Of a stretch of DNA of 64,000 bases, positions 47,949 to 60,289 are shown one piece after another (the stretch's first letter is position 1; each line of letters begins with the position of its first letter). Below the pieces are notes generated by a model. That model had not been told where the DNA came from. It did not search any database and saw only the letters and a list, made by a program, of their open reading frames with translations. This DNA is from Austropuccinia psidii (lineage: Eukaryota > Basidiomycota > Pucciniomycetes > Pucciniales > Sphaerophragmiaceae), in NCBI GenBank assembly GCA_023105745.1, contig JALGQZ010000019.1, forward strand, positions 6,262,001 through 6,326,000, written 5' to 3'. A program made the translations under genes and the position numbers.

Positions 47949-48182
47949 TGTTGAAATTGGCCTGTTGTGATGATGCAACAACCAATTATGCTAGTAGAAA
48001 AATATTATCTGTAAATAGTTGGCTACGCTGTGCATGCCTCATGCACCGCAGTTGTCTAGTTGTAATATATAAGCCGCTTGCCAAACACATCCAAGTTCTT
48101 TTCCTCACCTCTAACCATCGGAGGTGACAGTTTAGGAACTGACTGGCAAGCAAGCTTCACTGCACCTGGCTATCTCTCTATA
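47949..48182 (+). repeat. 3' LTR of Copia F (234 bp)
   Basis: Same length as the 5' LTR; CpG sites of the 5' copy (CGCACGCC) are TG here (TGCATGCC). Confidence 0.93.
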
Positions 48183-48692
48183 GTTAACACCACATGTGGT
48201 GTGAATTAACTTAAGGTTTTGAGGATTTTCAACTTTTGTACAGAAAATACTAAAAACTTAATTTAAGCTTATTTAGAGTTGGGTTACAGAAATTTTACCC
48301 AGAGGTGACCCCACCTTGATTTTTATGAGTCAAATGGCAAAACAATTTTCATGTGTTTATTCATAGGATAAAAAGTTATGATAATTCTTATTTAACTTTT
48401 TTCCAAAAATATTTCAATTTTGGTATTTTTATTGAAAATTCATTTTTACTTAATTTTTTCAATTAAAAATGTGTTTTTACAAATTTAAAATTCATTGTAA
48501 TTTTATTTTTAACTTATAATTAAATTTTCATTTTTATATATAAATTTATATTTATATTTTATTTTTATTTTGATAATATAAACAAACTGATTTTACTTAT
48601 ATTTATATCTTATTTTATTATTTATGGTCTTTTGGGTATATGAAAATACTTCTAGGGCTCACATTAGTCCTAGAGCCCCAAGACTGTAAATC

Positions 48693-49125
48693 TGTTAATG
48701 GATAAAACTAAGGAGTATTATTAAATTAACTGGTGATCCACCAACATGGTAAATGGGATTGTTTGAAATGTACCTAAGGGTGGATAACACCATATACAAT
48801 ATTAATAATAAACTGCTTATTTTAATAACAAGTTAGTATGGTGTGACTGTACCTGAATCAGTGTTAAACAACAAATGATATGAATCAAGTGAGAAGAAGT
48901 GAGAATAAATAAGAGAAAAAAGCAAAAGAAAAGGAGAGAGTGGAAAATGAAATAAGACAAAAGGAAGGAGGGAATGATTGTCCCGCTGATTAAGGTAGAG
49001 AGAGGTCAGCTTATAAGGCGAGATGATCGTTGTCTAGTGAGGCGCATCATGTGTGCATGATCTTGGGTGCTTGGGTATTTTGTTGGTGTCAATCATCTCG
49101 GTCTGTATTGAGATGATTTTCAACA
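48693..49125 (-). repeat. 5' LTR of Copia D (433 bp)
   Basis: The intact sister of the split 3' LTR. It lacks about 65 bases present at 17310-17385. Ends TTTTCAACA (plus), then acttc. Confidence 0.88.
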
Positions 49126-49130
49126 ACTTC

Positions 49131-49484
49131 ATCTTGATTCAAATATAAAACCCCGGTGTTTTCTAATCATTCTGAAAAATTACCCATTCTTATCTAACGA
49201 TCTTCAAAGGATCACGAGAATTCTTAAAAAAATGTTTCTTTCGTCTTTGACATGCAACTAAAAATCGCCAATTTAATGTTTTAGCCATGGCGCAATGTTA
49301 GTGCAATCTTGCTGTTGATTTCAATCTGAAATTTCGAAACTACAATAAGTCTATATCAACAAAAATAATAGTTATGCTACATCTGTGGAGTCGTTTCAAA
49401 AGAAAGAATATGCTTTGAGTAAAAAATAAAAAATAAAACAAGGAAGCATCAAAGTAATCAACTTTCTATCATTAGGTACGCTCT
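49131..49484. other. 3' flank of the carrier gene
   Basis: Downstream of the carrier stop codon on the minus strand; holds its 3' UTR but no clear AATAAA. The Copia nest begins 360 bp from the stop. Confidence 0.4.
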
Positions 49485-50742
49485 TTAACCCGTCATGTTT
49501 TTAGTTTTACGGCAACGTTGAAGATATATCAAAACAATCAGCAATTCAATTTGACCCTTTACAGTCATTGTAATACCCTGTCCAAGAAATCCTTTTAAAA
49601 GTCGAGCTTGTAAGCCTGTGTAGAGCGCCCTTAAGCCAAAATGTTGATATCGATAACTAAGTTTGATTCTAGGTGAATTACTCTTGACTTGAGTTAATGT
49701 TTTAGCCAGCATGAGCGGATACATGAAAATAGTCGAAAGACTGGAGGCGATTGCGGAATAAAGAAAAGTAGCCAGCAATCCTTGTGAGCGCTTTCGATGT
49801 TGTAGGAATTTGATAAGATACAGTGTTAAAGATGGGTTCAAGCTCAGAATGCAGTTGTTTTTGTAACCGGACCAAAAGCCAAAGCAACCACGTTCTTTGT
49901 AGATAAGTTTGATAGTGTTTAATAAATGGATAATGTATGATTGTGCGATGCTAGGTCTTTCTTCATCAGAGGAATCTTCAGAGCTAGAGTCTTGATCTGC
50001 CTGTAGGAATTTTTTCGATGTCAACTGGGGATTCCATACTGGCGTTTTTTCTACAAAAGGTGTAAATCCCGGGGTAGCGATAGCTGCAATTCGTCTAGGT
50101 GCTCGTGAGGTTTGGAGCCGGACGGTTATATTACTCAAAGGACACGTAAAAAGTTTGGCAATCATCCCAGCCGCAGTGCCCATGAGTAATTCCTCTAGAG
50201 TAGCCTCTAATGCACCAATCTTTCGTTTGTGCTTTTTTTTGTACGCGGTGGAAAGTTTACCAAGGGTCGTATAGACAAAAAAGTAGATGAAACTACTGAA
50301 GACTGTTTCGATCGAATCGACCAAAATTCCATTGTATAGGGCGCGGAAACCATTAGGCGGATTATTGATTATTGTCCGAAAAGAAGAGATCAGAGTCGCA
50401 TAGTCCTTTGGCTGTCGATTATAAGGAATGGCTGAGATCATTGAAAATTGAGACGCGAAGGAGGGCACTTGACTGAGAGAAGGTCTTTTTCTCTTCCTTA
50501 AAGATCTTATCTGCATACGAGTGGTGACCTAAGCAGAAGCAAGAACCATGAGCCAGACCGATAAAGGACATAAACGACTCTCACACCATTTAGTCGAAAG
50601 GACCTACGAGATCAAGTGGATAGACCAATGCATTCGAGATAAGTGATCCGACGGCGCCGCCGGTGGCTTGGACCAAAGGAGGAAGATGAGAGAGGTTGGC
50701 CTTTTGGGCCGTATCATCGGCGATCCTCCGAGCCAAGGCCAT
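49485..50742 (-). CDS. Mitochondrial carrier family protein, peroxisomal ANT1/PMP47-like
   Basis: Two exons: 50742-50608 (45 codons from ATG) and 50528-49485, with a 79-nt GT-AG intron (50607-50529; GTAGGT...TGCTTAG). The product is 392 residues. Splicing completes the first carrier signature PLDLVTTRMQ (42-51). The second is CPLSNITVRLQ (Pro at about 175) and the third MYPLMLAKTLTQ (Pro at about 316). Lack of the acidic residue in signatures 2 and 3, plus SGYKNNCILSLNPSL and LYTGLQARLLKGFLGQGI, point to the peroxisomal adenine nucleotide carrier group rather than a typical mitochondrial one. An acidic Ser/Asp/Glu linker (about 225-237) precedes the third repeat. It likely exchanges nucleotides (ATP/AMP) across the peroxisomal membrane; the substrate is inferred. 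No ATG lies between the TATA box and this start. No lesion seen. Confidence 0.88.
50529..50607 (-). other. Intron of the carrier gene
   Basis: 79 nt; donor GTAGGT, branch-like CGACTAAAT, acceptor CTGCTTAG. Confidence 0.85.
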
Positions 50743-50835
50743 GATGATGTCGCCAACCGAACAGACAACGGAACAGGCAGCGATTCCCGAAAATTTGGAG
50801 TGGATGGCGATCCAAGACCTGGCGAATGAGGACGC

Positions 50836-50843
50836 TATTTATA
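50836..50843 (-). promoter_or_regulatory. TATA box of the carrier gene
   Basis: TATAAATA on the minus strand, about 94 bases before the ATG, giving an expected 5' UTR of about 60 nt. Confidence 0.65.
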
Positions 50844-50929
50844 GGAGCGGGGATGGACGAGGCGCACAGCAGCGATCAAGGCGAGTGGACTTGGATTCCT
50901 GAGCCATTTGGGGATTTAAGGCCAATTTT

Positions 50930-51012
50930 ATCAGAACTTGATCAAAAATTATCAGAAATTCATCAAAAAATTATCAAAAATGATCAAAAATGATTAAAAA
51001 TGATCAAAAATC
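50930..51012. repeat. Short tandem repeat TGATCAAAAA
   Basis: Imperfect 10-11 bp units (ATCAAAAATG/TTATCAGAAA), just upstream of the carrier promoter. Confidence 0.75.
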
Positions 51013-51233
51013 CAAAGAAATAGGAAATTCTAGCACTCAAGTTACTGTTTAGCAGTCTGTCTATTTGAATTTCTATCTCCAAAGAGAATTCTGGGATTAA
51101 TGCAATGAAATATCTTAAAAATAGAAATTTTTATTTAAATTAATCAATTTTTTTATAAAAAAAGATTATCACATTAGGAAAGACCTTATTTAAGAGAATT
51201 GCAACCCATTGGATTTTTGTTGTTGTAATCAAG

Positions 51234-53098
51234 TGTGAGCCTTGAGATATATCTTACATACTCAAATAGGCCACAATTAATATAAAAATAACTTTTAAAA
51301 TATGCATAGCCCATAAATCATTAATATATCCAAAATTTATCATTTTTCATTTAAGAAAAGATGAATAACTTTTTTGTTTATGAGTACATCCATGGATTTA
51401 AAGCCAGATTTGGATTCTACACAAAACCTCACCTAGGGTAACTCCATAGGGTGAATAATCTTAAATTAACTCTATGAGGTAGTAATATTGAAAACAATTT
51501 AATACCACATCATCAATACTAAATAAAAGAATTGTGAAAAATTGTGTTTTTCTCAATTTCTTTCCAAAATAATGCAAATGTGACAAATCACATGTTACAT
51601 TTATGTTAACAATAGTTTTGTACATATTTTTGGCCTTTAAAGTCACTGTATTCTTAAATAAAGCTTGGGTATACCCATATATATATCAATCTTGAAGCCT
51701 GAATAATTATTTTTGATGTGAGAATAGCAAAGGGGGACAAAAGACAACTTTTAGGCCTCTGAGGAATGAACAGCTCTAAAGCTTGGATCCATGGCTGATC
51801 ATGGCCCAATTGGTCTATTGAAATCTTTTGGGAACCTGATTACCAGGTCAAAATCCACTTAAATCATGAGAAAATAGCAAATAAGCTTCTATCTTGATAT
51901 GACAAGGAGGTAATGAGCAACTCTAACTTCTGTAACCATGTCCATTATTGATTATTTTCCAAGTATAAGGCCAAAGAGAGTAATTAAATCCCTTTTTGGA
52001 CTAGAATACATGAATTTACCACATGGCAACTAGCTGAAACTATACTATTTGCTCTTCTATGTATAAATGAGGTAAAAAATTCAAAAATTGATTAAAAATA
52101 CAATTTTCAATTAATCCTTCTGAAGCTCTCAATACCAATAGAGAAAGGGATAATCCACACCAAAACCAAAAATACTTATGTCATAATTCAAATTGGAAGT
52201 TCTACCTATAGTCCATTTTAGAGGGTTTCAGGTGAAACACTGAATCTTCAAAAATTCACAGAAGATAAAACCTGTGATGAAATTTCAAGTAACATTTATA
52301 ACTTTGAGAAATTAATAATTATTTTGAAATAAAAGAAAATTGAAATTTTTAATCCTTACCTCTTAATCATAAATGGGTTGGTAGTCATGTAAATTGGCTT
52401 AATCAAGTAATTATCATAATTTCACCTGACTACAACTGATTTAATCATTAAATAAATTAAGGTAAAAGGTTTCTAACCCACTGTTGTTTCATTTTGATCC
52501 ATGACATGCCTTTGTGAGCTGTTGTAGACTTAAAAGAGGCCTACTCTTTCTGTTTTTTCCAATATCATCCAATTATTCAATCTTAGCATTATTGCCACCA
52601 AGAGATTATTGATTAAATTCTTAAGTATTTTCATCTTTCCAGCTCAAAGAAATAAAATATTTCAAATAGTTTTGAACCATTATATTGCTTAATTACTGTT
52701 ATCAATAAATTTTGATCCTTTAAATCCATGGATAGCCTGTCAAATTACTCTGCCAATTCTTATCGAGGTCCTTTTGGAGTATAAGTCAGTTTTTTCATAA
52801 ATTATGAAAGTTTTCTCTCTAACTTTTTAGCTTCTTAAAGAATTCATTATAATTATTCTTCAAAAAGATGAGTATTAATTCAAATAATATAAAATAATAC
52901 CTCTTGTAATTGATTCTAGTAGGTAATTACTGCTTACTGTTATCATCACTGGTAGTGTATAACAAGTGATAGAAATAATTAAGCCATTAATTGTTTATTA
53001 GTGGCTATAATAAGAATATTCATTATATTTCATAAGAACAGTCATAGAAGCTTTTATTAATAGTATTATTATCAAGATTTTCATAGAAAAATCTTACA
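51234..53098 (+). mobile_element. Solo LTR H1 (Ty3 type, 1865 bp)
   Basis: Begins TGTGAGCCTTGAGATAT, ends AAAATCTTACA, with perfect tcaag duplications (51229-51233 and 53099-53103). Its end (TATTATCAAGATTTTCATAGA) resembles the copy B LTR end, so it is a related subfamily. No interior follows. Confidence 0.9.
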
Positions 53099-53103
53099 TC
53101 AAG

Positions 53104-55576
53104 GAATGCATTCTTGGTTTAGACCCACAAAAATTCCAATACAGTTTGCTATTCAGTTATTTTCCATCTATATTTTATTGTTCTAAATAATAAAATGAAA
53201 AACTATTGTGATATATTTCTTCTTGAAATGTTTATTGTCTTTGATAAGTAGGGCTTATTCATTATTTTAATAAAATCAGAGTGACACATTGAATTTTAAT
53301 TATTTTCATAATCAGTATGAGCAAATTTTTTCCTTTTTCCCATTGAAATATAATCTGATTCATTAAATATTCACATTATAGGATCCTTTTACCTGTTTGA
53401 GGCCTATCAAATAAGAAATCCTGTGATATAGCTCAAGATACAAGTTGTTTACATTCAAGAATTTCCACCCAGTTATCATTTGGACACAGAAGTATGTCAC
53501 AGATTAATTCCTTAACCATCAATGATTTCCTGTGGTACTTGAGAGAGTCTAGAAGCTTTTAAAAAACTCTTGAAAGATTTTTTAGTGTATTATACTTATT
53601 TCTTGAAAAAGCTTTCAAGATGAAATTTATGTTGTGCCTTGTTCTTCCAAAAAGCTATTTGAGTGAAAATATAAGTATTTCCATGTTTTTTTTTGTAAAT
53701 TTATGCCTCTTTTGATAAGAACATAACCTCATGAATAGTGATTCTTTGGAAATAATACATTTAATTCATTCTCCAAATAATATTTCCCAGGAATTTACAA
53801 AATAATAGAGTCTTCCACTGTCATATTTTCCTATATTTGTGCATAGATTTTTCTATGAATAGTTCTCATTTGAACCTGAAATTTTTATCTAGCTTTTCCC
53901 TTTATTTAATTAAATATTTATTTTCTCTGAGTAGACAGCCTACCATCATCAACATGTCCATTTTTCTACAGTAGAACCTGTCCTCAGAAATGACTCTTAA
54001 AATTCATTCAAAAACTGGTCCACCTCAAAAGTGCATGATTGAAATTTACCCAGATTTTTTTCTGAATTATTTCTTTAATTTATGGCTTTAGAGAGTTTTT
54101 AAACAAGCTTGAGAGGAAAGGCAGCCAAAATGTTCTTGATGCATACCCATGAAAATACATATTCAAAATGTTTCATGACATTGGTGAGGACCAAAAATAG
54201 GTAAGAAAAATCCATTAACCGATCCATCTCCCTCACTCATAAAATTCCTGGCTAGAATCAAGATAAATACAATTCAAATTTCTGAAGGCAAAATTGGAAT
54301 CCTTTGAGATCTCATTACAGTAATCAAAGTATTGTTACAAGATTATTTTCAATTTCATTTTATCAATTTATTCCCCCATACAGTCATATGAATTATCAAT
54401 TATTCATGCCATCACCACAATATGATATTCTAGCCAGTTTCAAGCTTACAATCTGATCCTATAGACTCTTTTGATTTTTTATCAATGAAACTGAGAAGCA
54501 AATTGATAAAATAATAACTCAAATACTGGAAAAAATAAGAATAAAGGATCATCTTTAAATTTTAAGATTTATTCAACCAGATGAATGATGATATATTGAT
54601 AATGAATGCCATTGTATATAGTATATAATTCATATTGCAAAACCTCAATAAATTATGGCTCCTGTAAAATAAAAATGAGATTTCCATTTTAAAAATAAAA
54701 AATTAAATGGAAAGAAATAAGCCATGAGAAAGGCTCATTTAGGGGCCCAATCATTAAGGCATCATACATAAATGTGAAAACAATTAATAAAATGAGGATT
54801 ATCTAGTGGTGTATTTAGAATGGAAAGAATATAAGTGAGACAGAAACTCACTTTGAATTTAATTACACTTACCTTTTATCAAAGAATCCAAGAATTTTGG
54901 CATACATTAAGGATAATTAATATAAAAGAGGGAGCTCTCTGGATAAATAATTTTCTGCTAAATGTGTCAAACATATCAATTATATAAACATAAATAAGGT
55001 TTTGGACAATTGAAAATAAGAAGAAATAAACTAAAGCCTCAATATGTCTGGTTATGGACTTTTCTAGAAGTGGAAATCATTTTCTCATCATTTTGGAATT
55101 ACATTTAGTAATGGACTTTTGAAGGAATTACAAATTTAAAAAACTCTCTAGAATAATATTTTATGGTGAGGCCTCTGAAGCAGATCCTGAGACCATCAAC
55201 TTCCAAAAAAATCACTTTAATTTTCTATTGAAGGACTAACTCTGACCCCTAGGTTACTTTTAATATTGTGTAAATAGGCCTATTTTATGTTACAGTTTAC
55301 TCTCTATTCTGAGTTGATATTGAAAGATAAATAATAATCCTCCAGCTCAATTTTTCTTGTAAATTCCTTCTTAAAAAGATTATTTAATATCAAAATCATC
55401 ATTAATTAAGGTTAAAACATGAAAATTGACTCTTCTATCACCTTAAATTTGGGTTAATGTGAGAAGTTTGAAACTCTCTTCATTGGAAATCCCAAATCCT
55501 CCAGATGATTTAGAACAAATTATTCCTATTGGCTTGTCTATCAAAAAAATTTGACATTCAAATTATGGATTAATCC
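53104..55576. other. AT-rich, nothing recognised
   Basis: Between two solo LTRs. No coding signal that I can support. Confidence 0.45.
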
Positions 55577-55858
55577 AAATAAATTGCAAATTTTAATCAA
55601 TAATTGGGATAAAAAGCTTCAGGTTAGAAATAAGAAAGCTATTCTAATTGTGGAAAGATTCAAGGATAATGATGTTTTAATAAGTCTCACAAAACCCAAA
55701 GTGAAATTATAAGAACAGGATTTGGAAGCTCAAAGCCAAAGAATAGATGATGTAGTTCTTTTCAAATTCAAGTCCTATCAATATTCACACATTCTATCAT
55801 TCAATCAACAAAATTCATTAGCAAATAAAAGACTACAAGACATAAAAAATTGGCTATC
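55577..55858 (+). pseudogene. Unrecognised coding relic
   Basis: One frame of about 94 codons (NKLQILINNWDKKL ... RLQDIKNWLS) with a single TAA near 55710, truncated by solo LTR H2. Protein-like composition, no family recognised. The last part also reads as a 62-codon open frame into the LTR. Confidence 0.3.
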
Positions 55859-57730
55859 TGTGAGCCTTGAGGTATATTTTACACACCCAAATAGGCCACA
55901 ATTATCTTAAAAATAAATTCTGAACTATGCATAACCCATAAGTCATGCATATATTCAAAATTCATCATTTTTGATTTCAGAGAATATGAATAACTTTTTA
56001 TTGAGTAAGAAAATCCATGGATTTAAGGCCAGATTTGGATTCTACACAAAAATTCACCTAGGGTAGCTCCATAGAGTGAATAAGCTTAAATAAACTCTTT
56101 GAGGTGGTAATATGGAAAATACTTAAATACCACATTGTAAATTCCACATAAAAGATCTGTGAAAATTTTTGTTTTTCTCAATTTCACACATAATGGTAAT
56201 GTGAGGAATCCCATGTTACATATACACTAAGAATAGTGTTATGCATGTTTGTGGAACTTAATATTATGGTATTCTTACATACACATTTGTTACACCCACA
56301 GTGGATATCTCACTTGAAGCCTGAATTTCTATTTTGACATAAAAAATAGTCAAGGGGGACAAAAGACATCAAAGAGAGCCAGGGTACCCAACTTCTGAGG
56401 CCTCTGAGGCATGGAAAGCTCAAAAGCCTGGATCCATGGCTGATCTTGGCCCAATTATTAAACCAAAACCTTTTGGGAACTTGGTTACCAAGTCAAAACT
56501 TCATCATATCATAAGAAAATAGCAAATAGGCTGCTATTTTGACGTGCCAAGAAGGTAAAGAGCAACTTGGACTCCTGTAACCATGTCAATTCTTAATTAC
56601 TTTCCATGGATAAACCTTAAAAGAGTAATTAAAACCCTTTTTGGATTAGTATCCATTGGTTTACCTCATAGCAACCAGCATATGGTGCTATTTACAATTC
56701 TACATAGAAATGAGGTAAAAACTTCAAAAATTCATTGAAAATACAATTCTTTATTTATCTTTCTGAAACATTCAGGAACAATTTAGAATTGTATAATTAA
56801 TATAAAAACCAAAAATAATTATAACTTTATAAGTAAAATTTAAAGTTTTACTTACAGTGCATTTTTGATGAGTCCATGTGAAACACTGAATCTTTACAAA
56901 TTCACAGAAAATACACTTTGTGATGAAATTTCCAATAAAACTGACAACTTTGAGAAATAAATTATTACTTTGGAATAAAAGAAGATTTAAAGCTGTTACT
57001 CCTTTTATTCTTAACCATAAATGGGTTGGTAGTCACATAAAAGCTTCAATTAAGTAATTATGATAATTGTACGTGACAACAGATGATGCAATCTATAATC
57101 CAAAAAAGGTTTATTGTTTTCTCACCCACTTGCTTTTCAGTTTTATCTATGGAATTCCTCTGTGAGCTGTTGTTGACTTAAAAGAGGCCTCCTCTTGCTG
57201 TTTTTTCCAAATAATCACATTATTCAATTATACCTTTATTACCAACAAGTAAGTATTAGTTAAACTTTTTCTTAAGTGTTTTATTCTTTAAGAATCAATC
57301 AAAAAGATGTTAAATCATAGAAATCAACTATATATTGTTGTAATACTTTCATAGCTACATTTTGATCCTTTAAATCCACAATTATCTGTCAAATTTCTCT
57401 ACTTTTATCTTTAATAAGCTCTTTGGAGTATTAGTGAGTAATTTATCATAAATTCTTAAATTTTTTCTCTGGTAATTGTTTTCTTTGATAATTATAATTA
57501 TTCTTGCAAAAGATAATTATATATTAAAATACTTCTTGTAATTGATTCTAGTGGACAATTACTGCTTACTGTTATAATCACTAGTAGTGTATAACAAGTA
57601 AAAGAAATAATTCATTAATTAATTATTGAATTTTGGTTATAATAATTTTTATGATTATATTTCATAAGAACAGTCATAGTACTGTTGATTAATAGTAATA
57701 TTATCAACAGTTTCATATACACATCTTACA
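55859..57730 (+). mobile_element. Solo LTR H2 (1872 bp)
   Basis: Same subfamily as H1 (TGTGAGCCTTGAGGTAT ... CACATCTTACA). Flanks ctatc (55854-55858) and ccatc (57731-57735) differ at one base, a decayed duplication. Confidence 0.85.
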
Positions 57731-57735
57731 CCATC

Positions 57736-58887
57736 TCTTAGAAATTCAGCTTTGAAGGACTGATTTTCACTCCATTATAATAGCCATGATAACCAGTTTC
57801 TGAGTACACAAAAAGCTTCTCCCAGAAGTAAATTGATATATATTTTGATCTTTGGAAATATTTTACTGGTATTTCTCAATATGAATTTGAGGTCAAACAT
57901 AATACCCAATAATTGTTCAAACTGAAAATTTTTAATTGAAAAATTACAATGAGTCTGGACAAATTTAATAATATAAAATCTGAGAATGTGGAAAGAACAG
58001 ATATTTCATACTACTTAGATTCTTTCTAAATATTTTTATAGCTCTATTTTTTCTATTGTTAAAGTATAGCTTTTTCTGAAAATTTAGTTTGTCTCCAGAT
58101 AAGTTTATTGTGTCTTAAACATTGTTAGACTGTAAGAGCAACAAAAAAAAATTTAATAAGTACATTTACTTTCAATGAAAAAGTCTGTAAAAATTTTCCC
58201 TTATTTTTTATTTTTAAATACCTAATTTTCTTATTACTTTAAGGAAAAAAGTATGCTCATTAATTTTTATATAATTATTTCTCCAAAACCAGGTCATGTA
58301 TGAATTCTTCCATCTTCTCTCAAAAATGTATAATTGAAATAAACAATTCCAAATTGTAAAATAATCAATCATATCATCTTTTGGATAATTTCAAAGCTTA
58401 AATTGAACCTGATGAAATTAAAAATATAAAGGTTAATTTCTTTTAAATTCAATTAACTAATTATATATAATAAATGAATTCATGAATAATTTTAATTTTT
58501 AAGTCATAATATCAAAAAAAAAGTTTTAGTATACACTTTTCAAAATTATCATTATGAAATTCCTGTATTCAAATCTCATAAAATTGATTATTTATAATAA
58601 TTTTTATTACAAGAATTTTCTCTTCATCAATATTAGATGAAACAATTATTTAATTCTGAAAGAACACTCATATTTTTTCAAGGGATGACTACTATGAGAA
58701 AAAAAAACTTATATCACAACTGGCTATCTCTCTAAAACTGAAGATTCATTCAAACATGAATTTTTTTATTTATCAATAAACATGATAAACTTGAACAAAT
58801 TACTCAATTCAGTAACTGAATGGGATATTAAAAATTGGAGTTTTGAACAAATTTCAAAATCAAAGGTTGAAATAGCTTAAGATTTTA
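57736..58887. other. AT-rich, nothing recognised
   Basis: No supported feature. A stretch near 58810-58876 (EWDIKNWSFEQISKSKVEIA) is protein-like and could precede the next relic in another frame. Confidence 0.4.
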
Positions 58888-59070
58888 ATGAATAAAGAAG
58901 GTAATAAAAATGTAATACTTGAGAAGCCAAGTATGCAAGAGTTTGCGAAGGCCAATTTACTTCTTATGAAGTACCTCTGTGATGAAAATTCTATTCAAGC
59001 TGATCAACTACATGAGTTTATTGAGTCTTATGCATCTGAGCTAGACCATACTTTACTGGAAAACTTTTGA
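58888..59070 (+). pseudogene. Unrecognised 60-codon relic
   Basis: ATG-started frame (MNKEGNKNVILEKPSMQEF...) ending LLENF. Hydrophilic, protein-like, no family recognised. Probably a fragment of an older gene. Confidence 0.3.
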
Positions 59071-60289
59071 CAAACCTCAATTTGAGAATTCTTTGATCTT
59101 GCTCCTTTGTAGTTTTCTCTTTTAGTTTTTCTATCTTTATAATTTTTATGTAAGAAAAATAAACACATTTTTGTATTTACAGCATGTAAGTTGAAATACA
59201 CTACAGCACAAATGCAATGGATTGAGATTAAAAAGGAGCCTTTTCGTATAAGAAATCAACTAAAAAGGCCTATCCCATAACTCATGGGCTAGCACAGGTT
59301 AAGCATCATAAGCTATAGCCTGCCCATTCTCATGACAATTGGCGTTCACCATCATGTATGGACTAGGACGGTTTCTATTGTATGTCTGTTTATTCGCATC
59401 AGAATCTATACTCCATAAAACGTGTTTTGTCTTTCGATTGCTTTCCTCTTTTCTTGAGGGAAATAATTGATATCTGAAAACTCAGCTATGGCATATTTCC
59501 TGCTTCACATAGGTCACAACCTTGCTCAGTGTCTCACAAAGGCATGTCTTACTCATTTGGTCAGCGGTTGCACGCATCAGTGCTCTCTCGCATTGAACCA
59601 GTGGCCGCTGGGATAATTTGCCAGGGCTACACGCTGATAGCAAGCCTATGGGACCGATTTCAACTTGAGACCCAAAATGATTTTTTCCCAGCCGGAGCCA
59701 TGACGTTTTCATCAACACACGCTTATTTGCTGCAAGTGACACCTCACTTGTTTGTTTCAGATAACTGGGACCCCAGAAAAATGCATAGGGTAGTGGGTGT
59801 ACAAAGAAACCCATCCAATAATGGAGAGGGTCTGTAGGTGTTCGTTCATTCAAGACAAATCAAAAAATGTAGAAAACCCCAACTGGATGTTTTGTTGAGG
59901 TTTCAAATATACTAATTTACTTAACACTAGTTTGTCAAAAGCGCATTGGTCATAATGAAGTAACACGAACAATATCATTAATGGCTTTTCCTCACCCAGA
60001 GAGGTAGCTGTGGCTCTTCATGGGCCTAGTAAAGGAGCAGAATACAATAATATAATATGAAACTTGATAACTCACCTGCTTAAGTTATTCTTACTTTATC
60101 TCAAAAACACTTTCTTTTGATAACATCCTCAACTTGACTTATACAGCAAAAAAATGGAAATTTTGTTCAGAAGACCCTCGACACTAATATGTAAGGTTTT
60201 GAGTGTAAAACTATTATTGTTGATCACCTAAAAAAATTGAAACGCAATTATTTCAAAAGAATAAGCGAGAATTCAATCTGCACACAGAT
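59071..60289. other. Mixed composition, gene not supported
   Basis: 59480-59850 is GC-richer and open on both strands (123 codons minus, 102 codons plus), but neither frame has a family motif or clear start context. Confidence 0.3.

Larger units (their letters stand above)
33841..48182 (+). mobile_element. Ty1/Copia element F
   Basis: LTRs of 234 bp at 33841-34074 and 47949-48182, flanked by perfect gttaa duplications (33836-33840 and 48183-48187). Gag, protease, integrase, RT and RNase H follow in Copia order. Ty3 copy C interrupts it between integrase and RT; subtracting that leaves about 4.6 kb. The LTR pair shows about 21 differences in 234 bases by eye, about 18 being transitions. LTR ends are TG...TA. 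Confidence 0.95.
32516..48663 (-). mobile_element. Solo LTR E of the copy C family, split by Copia F
   Basis: Two parts, 32516-33840 and 48188-48663, join into one minus-oriented LTR (about 1.8 kb; TGTAAGGTGTGG...AGGGCTCACA on the plus strand) matching the copy C LTR. Perfect 5-bp duplications ttagt flank it (32511-32515 and 48664-48668), so it inserted as a unit and lost its interior by LTR-LTR recombination. It lies in the 5' leader of Copia D. Confidence 0.9.
17191..49125 (-). mobile_element. Old Ty1/Copia element D hosting a five-layer nest
   Basis: The 5' LTR is at 48693-49125 and the 3' LTR is split (17191-17532 plus 28409-28579). Both start/end in the minus sense as TGTTGAAAAT...TTAACA. 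The same 5-bp acttc flanks the outer ends (17186-17190 and 49126-49130). Subtracting nested insertions leaves about 4.9 kb, normal for Copia. Gag and Pol remnants lie at 28590-32475. The two LTRs differ by roughly 13% by eye, and one carries a deletion of about 65 bp, so this is the oldest layer. Confidence 0.9.

Noticed and set aside
51234..57730. H1 and H2 as the two LTRs of one element
   Set aside because: Each has its own flanking duplication, and the DNA between has no PBS, PPT or Pol.
59482..59853. A 123-codon minus-strand gene
   Set aside because: The opposite strand is equally open and no motif, promoter or homologue was recognised.
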